A stretch of 64,000 nt of DNA from Desulfovibrio sp. Huiquan2017 (GTDB lineage: Bacteria; Desulfobacterota; Desulfovibrionia; Desulfovibrionales; Desulfovibrionaceae). The notes under the pieces are model-generated. The model saw nothing but the letters and a program-made list of their open reading frames with translations, ran no database searches and was not told the DNA's origin. A program made the translations under genes and the position numbers. Where the stretch lies: positions 1 to 64,000 of the forward strand of contig NZ_JAFMPN010000001.1 of NCBI RefSeq assembly GCF_017351175.1, in the 5' to 3' direction. How positions within the stretch are numbered: position 1 is the stretch's first letter; each line of letters opens with the position of its first letter. Shown piece by piece: positions 9,135 through 17,033 of this stretch.

Positions 9135-12100
9135 TCAAAACAGATCCCGCAGGAATTCGAACGATTTCTTGGGCAGGCTGAGGATGTTCAGGACCGTATC
9201 GTTGAGGATGCGTCCAGTGGGCACCTCCACTTTGGGGTCGCTCAATTTGCCCGTCAGACGCACTGTCACGCTTGGCACGGCCACGAAGTCGTTGCGTACC
9301 GACAGATTGATGGTATTGGCGGGCAGGCTGAAATTGCCTTCGCCGTAGGATTGAAGCATGGGCGGAGCCTCCAGCCGAAAATTATTGAGCGTGAATACGC
9401 CCTTTTCCACTGTGGCCTCGGTGGCCGCCCGGCGAAAGACGGTGCGTCCGTCGGTCTTGCGCTGCCGGTCTTCGCCGATCTGCGAGCTCCGCCCCTGGTT
9501 GACGGGCTTGGACGGCAGGTCCCAGCCGGTGAACTTGAAAGATCCATCGGTGATCCGCACTGAAGCCGTGCCGTTCAAGTTGGCCAGGATGTTGTCGTCG
9601 GTCCGGCCCACGCTGTTCAGGTCCGCCTTGATGTCCGTTGCGCCGCGCAGATATTCGCGCTTGGCCATTTCCCGCATGAACGGGCCGGCCTGCATATTGT
9701 CCACATCCAGAATCAGATGCAGGGCCAGGGCGGCGTCTCCCGCCTGGCCCCCCAGGTCCGCCTTAAGGTTCCCGCCGTAGAGTTTGCCCTGAACCTTGGC
9801 CAGGTGCAGGATGCCCTCGTTGGCCCGGATGTAACCTTCCAAGGACTCGCTGCGGATGCGCGCCAGGGTGAATTCCTGAAAAAAGACCTTGCCGTTGAGC
9901 TTGAGACCACGAAGAAATCCGAGCGGCAGATCCGCAGGCGCGGCCTCGGGCTCGCGGCCCTCGCGGATGTCGTTCAGGCTCCGGGCCGGGGGAGGCGGAA
10001 GGTAACGGTCCAGGTTGAAAGCCCCGGCGGCCAGGGAAAAGGCCAATAGGGGATCGGCATACCCTGTGCCGACCACGTGCCCCTTGACCGGCGTGCCATC
10101 CAGCTCGCCGTTCAGGTCGCTCAGGGTGAATCCGCTCCGGTCGGCCTTGAATTTCGCCGCAAGCGAGGCCTTGCGCAGGGCCGCGCCGTCCCGGGTGCGG
10201 AGACTCTTGCCGGTCAGGAGATACACGATCCGTTTGGGATCGGCCTCGGTCACGGCCAGGTTGCCTTCCACATGCCGCTCCCGAGCGGGACCCGCCAAAC
10301 GGGCATCAGCCGTAAGTGTGGCCCCCAGGGCCTGGAACATACCGTCCGAAAGCGACACGAAGTCGTCCGCCGAGTCGAAGGCCACGGTACCGCCGAAGGC
10401 CAGCCTGCGGGCTTCCTGGGGCAGACGAGGCGAAGTCAGATACCCATTGACCACCATGTCCCGGCTCCGGGCGCGCAGTTCGTCGATGCCCGAAGAGAGC
10501 CCCCCCTCGACCGTAACGTTCAGGGATTCCAACTCGCCGCCGGTGCGCAACTTGAGAGCGGCCGAAAGGCGGCTGTTCCAGAACCCCTTGGCGACGTTGC
10601 CGTCGGGACGGACTTTCACTTCCAGATCGGCCTTGGCGTAGTCTAGGGAAAGAGGGGCTTCCTCGCCCCGCCGGAATGTCGCCCCGCCCCGGCCCAGGGA
10701 GAGCCGGGCCAGCCCGCCGAGATGTTGCAAAAGATAAATGGAACGGGCCTCGGGCGGGCAGGCCATCCGGGGAACCGAGGCTTCCAGATGGATCGAGCCA
10801 CGGCCGCCCACGTTCAACGGATCCCGTTGCAGGAACGCGAAGCCCTGCCGTTGTGACTCGGCATCCACCGCCGCGTTCAGGGCCAGGGTCGGCTGCCCTT
10901 TCTTGTCCATACCGATAACCACGTTCATGGTCCCGCCCAGGGAGGCCAGTCCCTCGCGGATGGCGCCGGCATCGAAGGTCATGCCCTGGTCCGTGGCGGC
11001 CACCTTTATGCGGATGTCCGAGACCAGGGTGTCGAGAACCTTGAAGCCGTCCGCCCGAATCGTGCCGCCGCCCCGGAATGCCCGGAAGAACGGCAGGCTG
11101 AAATCGTCCCAGATAAACGGAGTGCCGGTGCGGAACAAGGGCAGGTAGCGGTCCAGGTCGATGGTGTCCGCATGCAGATCGAAATCGAAGACCGGGCGGC
11201 TCCACCCCGTAAAGCCGCACTGGCCGCGCACGGTGATGTCGTCCAGGGTCAGGGCCAGATTTTCCAAGCGCACCCCTTGCTCGGTGACGTGCACGAAGGA
11301 GGCCACCGCGCCGCTGCGCAGACCGTCCACGTCCTTGATGGGCATGCCCGGAGCATATTGGGCGATGAGGTCGCGCGGCACATAGGGGCGAACAGTGATA
11401 TGTCCCTGGAAATCCCACCCCTTGTCCAAATCCCCGCTGGTCACATTGCCTTCGGCGCGCAGGCCGAACAGACTGGCTTCGAAATTATCGAAGGTCACGA
11501 CCCGGTTGTCCCAATCCAGATTCACGGCGGCGATGAACTCCCCCCGGGCGGCGTTCCTGGGCAGGAAATCGCCGTAAACCTTGGCCTGGACCGTGGTCTG
11601 GGAAAAAACGGGCGGCGTGCCGTCATCCCTCACCCGGATCATGCCCTTGAGGATCAGATCCGCCCTGAGGCCTTGGTCGGCCCACGAAAATCCGCTGCTC
11701 AGAGAAAACGGCACATCCTCGTCCAAAGAGACGGTCCCGGTATTGATGTCGATACCGGAAAGGCGATACTCGGTGGATCCCATCTCGTCGCGAAAGAGGA
11801 TATCGGCGTTCGCGATCTCCACGCTGTCCACGGCAATGGTCCAGTCGCCCAGGGTCATTCCCTGGCCGTCTTCGTCGCCATGCTCCACCAGGGATTGCCA
11901 ATTGAAGACGCCTTTCTTGTTGCGGACCACGACGCCGTCCAGGCCGTTCAGTTCCAGGAATTCCACCTCCACGTGCCGGGAGAAAAGCGGAATGATGCGC
12001 ACGCTGATACCGATGTCCTCGAACCGGGCCGCGGGGATATCGCCGAAGCCCGGGGCCTCGCCAATACTTAAATCCTCAACGGTCAGAGCCAGTCGCGGCC

Positions 12101-12302
12101 AGATCGCGATATCCAAATCGCCATTCAGGATCACGGGCCGGGCCAGGACAGCTTCAAGGGTCTCGGTGAACCGGGCGCGGAATTCACCGGTGTCGATGTA
12201 GTAGGAAGCCCAAAGCAGAAGCCCCGTGCAGCCCAGGACGAGAGCTACCAGACTCTCGACCAGGATGCGCGGCAGCCGCCTAAGCATGATCCGCCCCGCC
12301 AT
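9135..12302 (-). CDS. AsmA-family envelope protein
   Basis: A very large protein (about 1055 residues) with one N-terminal membrane helix and a long periplasmic region rich in beta strands. The N-terminus matches the AsmA domain: a helix, then LEAVLARPVILNGDLDIAIWPRLALTVEDLSIGE-type text and an LFSRHVEVEFLELNG repeat. AsmA-like proteins form long lipid-transfer grooves and are tied to outer-membrane lipid homeostasis, which suits the adjacent lipid A and BamA genes. The start is uncertain: the ATG at 12302 has GGAG four bases upstream, while ATGs at 12320 and 12287 are also possible. It overlaps the end of the DUF89 gene. Confidence 0.85.
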   Translation of the reverse strand: MAGRIMLRRLPRILVESLVALVLGCTGLLLWASYYIDTGEFRARFTETLEAVLARPVILNGDLDIAIWPRLALTVEDLSIGEAPGFGDIPAARFEDIGISVRIIPLFSRHVEVEFLELNGLDGVVVRNKKGVFNWQSLVEHGDEDGQGMTLGDWTIAVDSVEIANADILFRDEMGSTEYRLSGIDINTGTVSLDEDVPFSLSSGFSWADQGLRADLILKGMIRVRDDGTPPVFSQTTVQAKVYGDFLPRNAARGEFIAAVNLDWDNRVVTFDNFEASLFGLRAEGNVTSGDLDKGWDFQGHITVRPYVPRDLIAQYAPGMPIKDVDGLRSGAVASFVHVTEQGVRLENLALTLDDITVRGQCGFTGWSRPVFDFDLHADTIDLDRYLPLFRTGTPFIWDDFSLPFFRAFRGGGTIRADGFKVLDTLVSDIRIKVAATDQGMTFDAGAIREGLASLGGTMNVVIGMDKKGQPTLALNAAVDAESQRQGFAFLQRDPLNVGGRGSIHLEASVPRMACPPEARSIYLLQHLGGLARLSLGRGGATFRRGEEAPLSLDYAKADLEVKVRPDGNVAKGFWNSRLSAALKLRTGGELESLNVTVEGGLSSGIDELRARSRDMVVNGYLTSPRLPQEARRLAFGGTVAFDSADDFVSLSDGMFQALGATLTADARLAGPARERHVEGNLAVTEADPKRIVYLLTGKSLRTRDGAALRKASLAAKFKADRSGFTLSDLNGELDGTPVKGHVVGTGYADPLLAFSLAAGAFNLDRYLPPPPARSLNDIREGREPEAAPADLPLGFLRGLKLNGKVFFQEFTLARIRSESLEGYIRANEGILHLAKVQGKLYGGNLKADLGGQAGDAALALHLILDVDNMQAGPFMREMAKREYLRGATDIKADLNSVGRTDDNILANLNGTASVRITDGSFKFTGWDLPSKPVNQGRSSQIGEDRQRKTDGRTVFRRAATEATVEKGVFTLNNFRLEAPPMLQSYGEGNFSLPANTINLSVRNDFVAVPSVTVRLTGKLSDPKVEVPTGRILNDTVLNILSLPKKSFEFLRDLF

Positions 12303-13194
12303 CACGCTCCGGGCCGTCATGGAGCGATCGCTCGCGAACGCTCAGGCACAGGGCGCTCGCCCCGAATCGTAGGCCGGTCTTGCGGGCGATGCGCGGGCAT
12401 TTGACCTTGAAGGCGCAGAACACGCCGGGCCAGACCCCATCCAGGGCCTCGAAGTTGCCCTGCCCCTTACTCAGGATGACGTCGCTTGCGCGCATGCGCT
12501 CGATAAACGAGGGGGTGCAGCGGCTCAAGACCGTGCCGGGGGTGTCCACGCCGGATTCCACAACAGGACACAACGCGGTCATGCCCACGGCCACGGCGTC
12601 GTCCATGGTGGCGTCGTTGAGCACGGGTCGGGAGCGGACGGCATAGGTCACTTCGCAGCCAAGTCTGGTCAACTCGCGGACCAACAAGGTGTCCAAGACG
12701 ATCTCGCCGGTATTGTCGCCCAGGATAAGCACGGACGCACCGGGCTCCACACGCTTGCGGAAGGCGTTCAGAACCTCGGGGGACACCGATTCGGCCACGT
12801 GGGCCAGCTCCTTCTCCAGATCGAAATCCAACTCCACGCCCCGGTCGATGTAGTTGCCGATGATGGCCAGCTCCAGGGCAAGGCTCAGGGGATCGCCCGA
12901 AGACCGCCGGGCTTCCACACGTTCCTCAAGGGACGGCAGCAACCCGAGAACAAAAGCGTTGGCGGCCCGCTTGTCCTCCGCATATAGATCGGTGCAACCG
13001 GAGATATCGCGGACCAGTTCGGCCAGACGGCGGGCGATGGCAGGCGGCGGCTCGTCCATGTCCAGCTGGGGAAGAAGCGCCTCCCACCGGGCCACGATTT
13101 CTTCGCGTAATGCGGGGTCGTTCGGACAGGCGATTCTCGCCTCCCTGATCGCCATCCGCTTGAAGCAGGGCATGCATTCGAGGGCAGTATCCAT
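12280..13194 (-). CDS. DUF89/ARMT1-like damage-control phosphatase
   Basis: A 304-residue protein of the DUF89 family. Hallmarks are the N-terminal CMPC pair, the acidic metal site GDNTGEIVLD in the middle, and SKGQGNFEAL in the last third. Known members are metal-dependent phosphatases acting on damaged sugar or cofactor phosphates; the substrate here is unknown. It lies 131 bases downstream of lpxI, more than the gaps inside the lpx block, and its stop overlaps the AsmA start. A palindrome at 13236-13253 lies 42 bases upstream. Confidence 0.85.
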   Translation of the reverse strand: MDTALECMPCFKRMAIREARIACPNDPALREEIVARWEALLPQLDMDEPPPAIARRLAELVRDISGCTDLYAEDKRAANAFVLGLLPSLEERVEARRSSGDPLSLALELAIIGNYIDRGVELDFDLEKELAHVAESVSPEVLNAFRKRVEPGASVLILGDNTGEIVLDTLLVRELTRLGCEVTYAVRSRPVLNDATMDDAVAVGMTALCPVVESGVDTPGTVLSRCTPSFIERMRASDVILSKGQGNFEALDGVWPGVFCAFKVKCPRIARKTGLRFGASALCLSVRERSLHDGPERDGGADHA

Positions 13195-13235
13195 GGAGCC
13201 ATCCGTCTTTGAAGGGAAATCAGAAAAACATGGGC

Positions 13236-13253
13236 GTTATGGCCAACCATAAC
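13236..13253. promoter_or_regulatory. Palindrome upstream of the DUF89 gene
   Basis: Perfect inverted repeat GTTATGG-CCAA-CCATAAC with seven-base arms, in the 131-base gap between lpxI and the DUF89 gene and 42 bases before the latter's start. No T tract follows on either strand, so it is not an obvious terminator. It could be an operator or an RNA hairpin. Confidence 0.35.
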
Positions 13254-13325
13254 TCCATGACTTCAAAGAGTAATCGCACAACGTCCCGCCATTGGCAAGA
13301 CGTCGAAGGAATCGTCGAAAAGATG

Positions 13326-14165
13326 TCAGGAGGATTCGGGGAAGGAATCCGGGGTCAGACCGACCAAGGCGATGCCTGCCTTGTCGGCGAATTCGATGGC
13401 CGCTTCGCGATCGAAGAACAGGCTCTTGCCCGCCTCCACGCCAAGACAGGTGGCCTTGCCCTCGGCCATGAGCTTGACGGTATCCAGACCGAGGCTCGGC
13501 AGGTCCACTTCCTTTTGCTGGCCGGGCTTGAAGACCTTGACCACCACGCATTCCGGACCGCCATACTGGAAACCGCGGCGCAGGGTCTCGTCCGTGCCTT
13601 CCAAGGCTTCCACCGCAGCCACGATGCCTTCGCGGACCACGACGCACTGCCCCACGTCCAGACGGCCGAGTTCCTTGGCGATGCCCCAGGCGAAACGAAG
13701 ATCGCCCCACTCACGCGCATCCGGTTCGCGCCGGGTCATGACGCCCTCGGGCGAAAGCAGATCCGGCATATATTCATGGGCCGGGACCACGGGCATGCCC
13801 TCCTGCTCGAACTCCCGGGCGATGATGCCCAACAGCGCGGAATCGCCTTTGTCCCGGCGTCCGAGAACGAGTTTGATGGCCCGCATGTCCAGATGACGGA
13901 TATCCATGACCTTGGGTTTTTCGATGGTCCCGGCCATGATGACCCGGTCCACCTTCTCGTCCTTGAAGAAAGAGATGAGTTGGTTGAGCTTGCCAAGCTT
14001 CAATTCGCGAAAGACGTCGGCCAGCGGCGCCACATCCATGTTGGTGTGGCCGGTGAATCCAGCCACCACGAGTCGGTGGCCCCTGGCTTTGACGCCGCGG
14101 GCCACCAACTCGGGAAACTGCTTGCCTCCGGCAATGAGGCCGATGGTGCTGACGGATTCGGACAT
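13326..14165 (-). CDS. lpxI: UDP-2,3-diacylglucosamine pyrophosphatase LpxI
   Basis: Hydrolyses UDP-2,3-diacylglucosamine to lipid X, the fourth step of lipid A synthesis, in lineages that lack LpxH. The 279-residue length and the N-terminus IGLIAGGKQFPELVARG match the LpxI (formerly DUF1009) family. Other family text includes VIMAGTIEKPK (about 76-86), the LGIIAREFE helix and a C-terminal GVEAGKSLFFDRE stretch. It follows lpxA by 11 bases, with its ribosome site in the lpxA tail. LpxB is not in the window; gene order in related bacteria often places lpxB elsewhere. Confidence 0.93.
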   Translation of the reverse strand: MSESVSTIGLIAGGKQFPELVARGVKARGHRLVVAGFTGHTNMDVAPLADVFRELKLGKLNQLISFFKDEKVDRVIMAGTIEKPKVMDIRHLDMRAIKLVLGRRDKGDSALLGIIAREFEQEGMPVVPAHEYMPDLLSPEGVMTRREPDAREWGDLRFAWGIAKELGRLDVGQCVVVREGIVAAVEALEGTDETLRRGFQYGGPECVVVKVFKPGQQKEVDLPSLGLDTVKLMAEGKATCLGVEAGKSLFFDREAAIEFADKAGIALVGLTPDSFPESS

Positions 14166-14176
14166 ATTGCTCCGGC

Positions 14177-14986
14177 CTAGTGGCCGTTGGCGCAGCGCTG
14201 CTTATGATCGGGCACCACGCCGTTCTTGCTTTCGCGGATAAAGCCGATGAGTCGGTCCACCTGCGGAATGCCGGGAAGCTCCTCCTCCACTTGGGCCAAG
14301 CTCTGTTCCTTGGTCAGGCCGGAGCGGAAGATGATCTTGTATGCCTTCTTGAGCGCCTTGCAGGTCGCGGAGTCGAAACCGTTGCGCCTGAGACCGATGA
14401 GGTTGGGGCCGAAAAGCATGCCCCGAACGCCGTGGGCCAGCATGAACGGCGGCACATCGAGCTTGTAGCCGCTGGCCCCGCCGAGGAAGGAATACTCGCC
14501 GATGCGGATGAACTGCTGAACCGCGGACATGCCGGAGATGGTCACGTTGCGGCCGACCTCCACGTGCCCGGCCAGCTGCACGGCGTTCGCCAGGATGACG
14601 TGATCGCCGATCTTACAGTCGTGGGCAACGTGCGAATAGGCCATGAACATGCAGCCCGAACCGATGACGGTCTCCTGCACGCCCTGCACCGTGCCGCGAT
14701 GAATGGTCACGCATTCGCGGATGATGTTGTTGTCGCCGATGCGGGTGAAGGTCTTCTCGCCCTTGAAGGCGGAATGCTGCGGCTCGCCGCCGATAACGGC
14801 ATGCGGGTGTATGTGATTATTCTTTCCGAGTTCGGTGTTGGCCTGGATGACGCAGTGGGCCTCCAGGAAGGTACCGTCGCCGATCTTGGTGTCGGCCCCC
14901 ACAACCACGTAAGGGTCGATACGGACATCGGCTCCCAGTTCCGCCGAGGGATGAATGATGGCGCTGGGATGGATCTGACTGGACAT
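14177..14986 (-). CDS. lpxA: UDP-N-acetylglucosamine O-acyltransferase
   Basis: Transfers a 3-hydroxyacyl chain from ACP to UDP-GlcNAc, the first step of lipid A synthesis. The 269 residues form a left-handed beta helix of hexapeptide repeats, visible as recurring I-G-D/N-x-x-x spacing between residues 5 and 190. The catalytic histidine is H122 in YSHVAHDC. The C-terminal helical domain holds LRRNGFDSATCKALKKAYKIIF. Its ATG at 14986 overlaps the fabZ stop by one base (TAATG) and has AAGGGGGA upstream, so the much longer frame is rejected. Confidence 0.97.
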   Translation of the reverse strand: MSSQIHPSAIIHPSAELGADVRIDPYVVVGADTKIGDGTFLEAHCVIQANTELGKNNHIHPHAVIGGEPQHSAFKGEKTFTRIGDNNIIRECVTIHRGTVQGVQETVIGSGCMFMAYSHVAHDCKIGDHVILANAVQLAGHVEVGRNVTISGMSAVQQFIRIGEYSFLGGASGYKLDVPPFMLAHGVRGMLFGPNLIGLRRNGFDSATCKALKKAYKIIFRSGLTKEQSLAQVEEELPGIPQVDRLIGFIRESKNGVVPDHKQRCANGH

Positions 14987-15444
14987 TACATGTCCCCCTT
15001 GTGGGCGATGGCGGCGGAGAATTCGCCCTGGCAGGTCACTTGGCCGTCCACTTTGGCGACGCCGCGCATCTTCCATATGTTCAATTTTTGTTTCAAGAAT
15101 TCGACGTTCAGGATGAGTTGGTCACCCGGAACAACGGGCCTACGGAATTTGACCTTGTCCAGGCCGGTGAACAGGAACACCCTGTCTCCCAAGGGTTCAT
15201 CGAAGGAATTCACGACGAACAGCCCGCCGGTCTGAGCCAGGGCCTCCAGTTGGAGCACGCCGGGCATAACCGGCAGCCCCGGGAAATGTCCCTGGAAAAA
15301 ATTCTCGTTGATGGTCACGTTTTTCATGGCCGTGAGGTGCCCCCCAGGCTCGAACTCCAGGACGCGGTCCACCAGCAGAAACGGGTACCGGTGGGGGAGC
15401 ATCTCCATGATCTTGCGTATATCGAGTGGATAGCCGTTATTCAT
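14986..15444 (-). CDS. fabZ: 3-hydroxyacyl-ACP dehydratase FabZ
   Basis: Dehydrates 3-hydroxyacyl-ACP in fatty acid elongation and so competes with LpxA and LpxD for the same ACP substrate. The 152-residue length is typical of a hot-dog-fold FabZ. The active-site histidine H53 is in [16 protein letters not shown], and the acidic partner is E67. The N-terminus contains the conserved [13 protein letters not shown]. It starts inside the end of lpxD (8-base overlap) and ends one base into lpxA. The lpxD-fabZ-lpxA order is conserved in many Gram-negative bacteria. Confidence 0.97.
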   Translation of the reverse strand: MNNGYPLDIRKIMEMLPHRYPFLLVDRVLEFEPGGHLTAMKNVTINENFFQGHFPGLPVMPGVLQLEALAQTGGLFVVNSFDEPLGDRVFLFTGLDKVKFRRPVVPGDQLILNVEFLKQKLNIWKMRGVAKVDGQVTCQGEFSAAIAHKGDM

Positions 15445-16477
15445 CGCTCCCTCCGGCGGCCGCTTTCAGCGCAGCCAATTCTTTTTCCATTTTCTTCACG
15501 CGCTTGAACAGCTCGGGCAATTGGGGCGTGCAGACGCCCACGGCCTTGAGGTAGGTCTTGGCAGGCATGGCCGGACTGCCTGCGATCCTGCTGCCGGGCT
15601 CGACGTCGCCGAGGACGCCGCTCTGAGCGGCCACCATGGCCCCGTCGCCGATCTTCACGTTGTCGGGCACGCCGGTCTGCCCCGCCAGAACCACGCCGTT
15701 GCCGATCCGGGAGGACCCGCCTATGCCGGTCTGGCCGATGATCAGGCAGTGTTCGCCGATCTCCACATTGTGGCCGATCTGAACCAGGTTATCGATCTTG
15801 GTCCCCCGGCGGATGCGGGTGGTGTCCAGGGCGGCCCGGTCAATAGCCGTGTTGGAGCCGACCTCCACGTCGTTTTCGATGACCACGGTGCCGATCTGCG
15901 GAATCTTCATATGTCCGACAGGAGTTTGGGCATAGCCGTAACCATCGCCGCCGAGCACTGCTCCGGGCTGGAGGATGACATTGTCGCCGAGAGTCAGCCC
16001 GCCCATGACCACACAATTCGGGTAGAGGATGCAACCGCTTCCGATCACGCTCCCTTCGCCCACGTAGGCTCCGGCGAAGATCACGGTGTCCGGACCAACG
16101 GTCGCGCCCTCGCCCACGAAGGCGAAGGGATACACCGTGGCGGATTCAGCCACGTCGGCATCCGGATGGACGAAGGCAAGTTCATGCACGCCGGTCAGGC
16201 AACCCTGAGGACGGGCAAAGACATTCACCACACGGGCCAAGTCCATATAGACGTTCTCGCTTATGAGCGCGCACGGGACTTTGGCGGCATAAGAGCCGGA
16301 TGTGAGAACACATCCGGCCTTGGTGATTTCCAATTGCGACAGATACTTGGGATTAACCAGGAACGACAGGTCGCCATCCCCGGCCCTCTCCAGGGTATTG
16401 ACCCCGGATATCTCCCTATCCGCGCCGGTAAATGCAAGCCCGAGCCTTTCGGCCAGGGCGGACAGCTTGATGTTCAT
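15437..16477 (-). CDS. lpxD: UDP-3-O-(3-hydroxyacyl)glucosamine N-acyltransferase
   Basis: Adds the second 3-hydroxyacyl chain, at the amine, in the third step of lipid A synthesis. The 346 residues comprise an N-terminal uridine-binding domain (1-100), a hexapeptide-repeat beta helix (about 105-310) and a short C-terminal helix ([14 protein letters not shown]). The catalytic histidine is H236 in [11 protein letters not shown], and GGDGYGYA at 177-184 is another family mark. It begins 4 bases after the skp stop and overlaps fabZ. Confidence 0.97.
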   Translation of the reverse strand: MNIKLSALAERLGLAFTGADREISGVNTLERAGDGDLSFLVNPKYLSQLEITKAGCVLTSGSYAAKVPCALISENVYMDLARVVNVFARPQGCLTGVHELAFVHPDADVAESATVYPFAFVGEGATVGPDTVIFAGAYVGEGSVIGSGCILYPNCVVMGGLTLGDNVILQPGAVLGGDGYGYAQTPVGHMKIPQIGTVVIENDVEVGSNTAIDRAALDTTRIRRGTKIDNLVQIGHNVEIGEHCLIIGQTGIGGSSRIGNGVVLAGQTGVPDNVKIGDGAMVAAQSGVLGDVEPGSRIAGSPAMPAKTYLKAVGVCTPQLPELFKRVKKMEKELAALKAAAGGSDE

Positions 16478-16481
16478 TCAA

Positions 16482-16997
16482 CTACTTTCCGGCCTTTTTG
16501 AGATTGTCGAGTTCCTTGATAAGCTGGGGGGTAATGTCCACGCCGTCGGCGATGTAGGCCAGGCCCGGAGTCTGTTTGTCGAAGGCGAGGGTATAGCCGT
16601 GCGCGGAGCAGTAAGTCATGACGACTTTCTCAAGCTTCTTGAGGACGGGCTTGCCCAACTCGTTCTGCTCGGCCTGGATGGCCTTCTGGTAGACGGAAAA
16701 ATCTTCGTTCCAGTCGCGGCCGCGACGGCGAAGCTCAGTCACCTTGTCCTGCAGAACCTTGCCCTCGAAGGCATTGCTATCGATCTGCATTTTCAACTTC
16801 TCAAGGTCTTCGCGCTCTTTCTTCAGCTGATTGCCGCGTGCGGTGAATTTGGCGTCGAGCTTTGCCCGCACATCTTTGCCAAAAGCGGACTCCTGCACGA
16901 CTTCCTTGGTGCTGAAAACCGCGATCTTGGTCTCGGCAAAGGCCGCGGACTGGAGCAGGAAGACGAAACAAATGGCAAACAGACAGACTTTCTTCAT
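16482..16997 (-). CDS. skp: Skp/OmpH-family periplasmic chaperone
   Basis: A 171-residue secreted protein that should hold unfolded outer-membrane proteins in the periplasm on their way to BamA. A signal peptide fills residues 1-21, with cleavage after AFA. The mature part starts KIAVFSTKEVVQESAFGK and then forms a charged coiled coil (RGNQLKKEREDLEKLKMQI), as expected for the tentacles of the Skp trimer. The gene lies directly between bamA and lpxD, the classic order. Sequence identity in this family is low, so the call rests on size, signal peptide, coiled coil and position. Confidence 0.88.
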   Translation of the reverse strand: MKKVCLFAICFVFLLQSAAFAETKIAVFSTKEVVQESAFGKDVRAKLDAKFTARGNQLKKEREDLEKLKMQIDSNAFEGKVLQDKVTELRRRGRDWNEDFSVYQKAIQAEQNELGKPVLKKLEKVVMTYCSAHGYTLAFDKQTPGLAYIADGVDITPQLIKELDNLKKAGK

Positions 16998-17033
16998 TGT
17001 ATGACTCCTTAACTGATTGAAGGCTGTGTCAGG

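Noticed and set aside
9135-12320. Long frames on the strand opposite the AsmA-family gene
   Set aside because: Long open frames on the opposite strand are expected in GC-rich coding DNA; they lack ribosome sites and family patterns.
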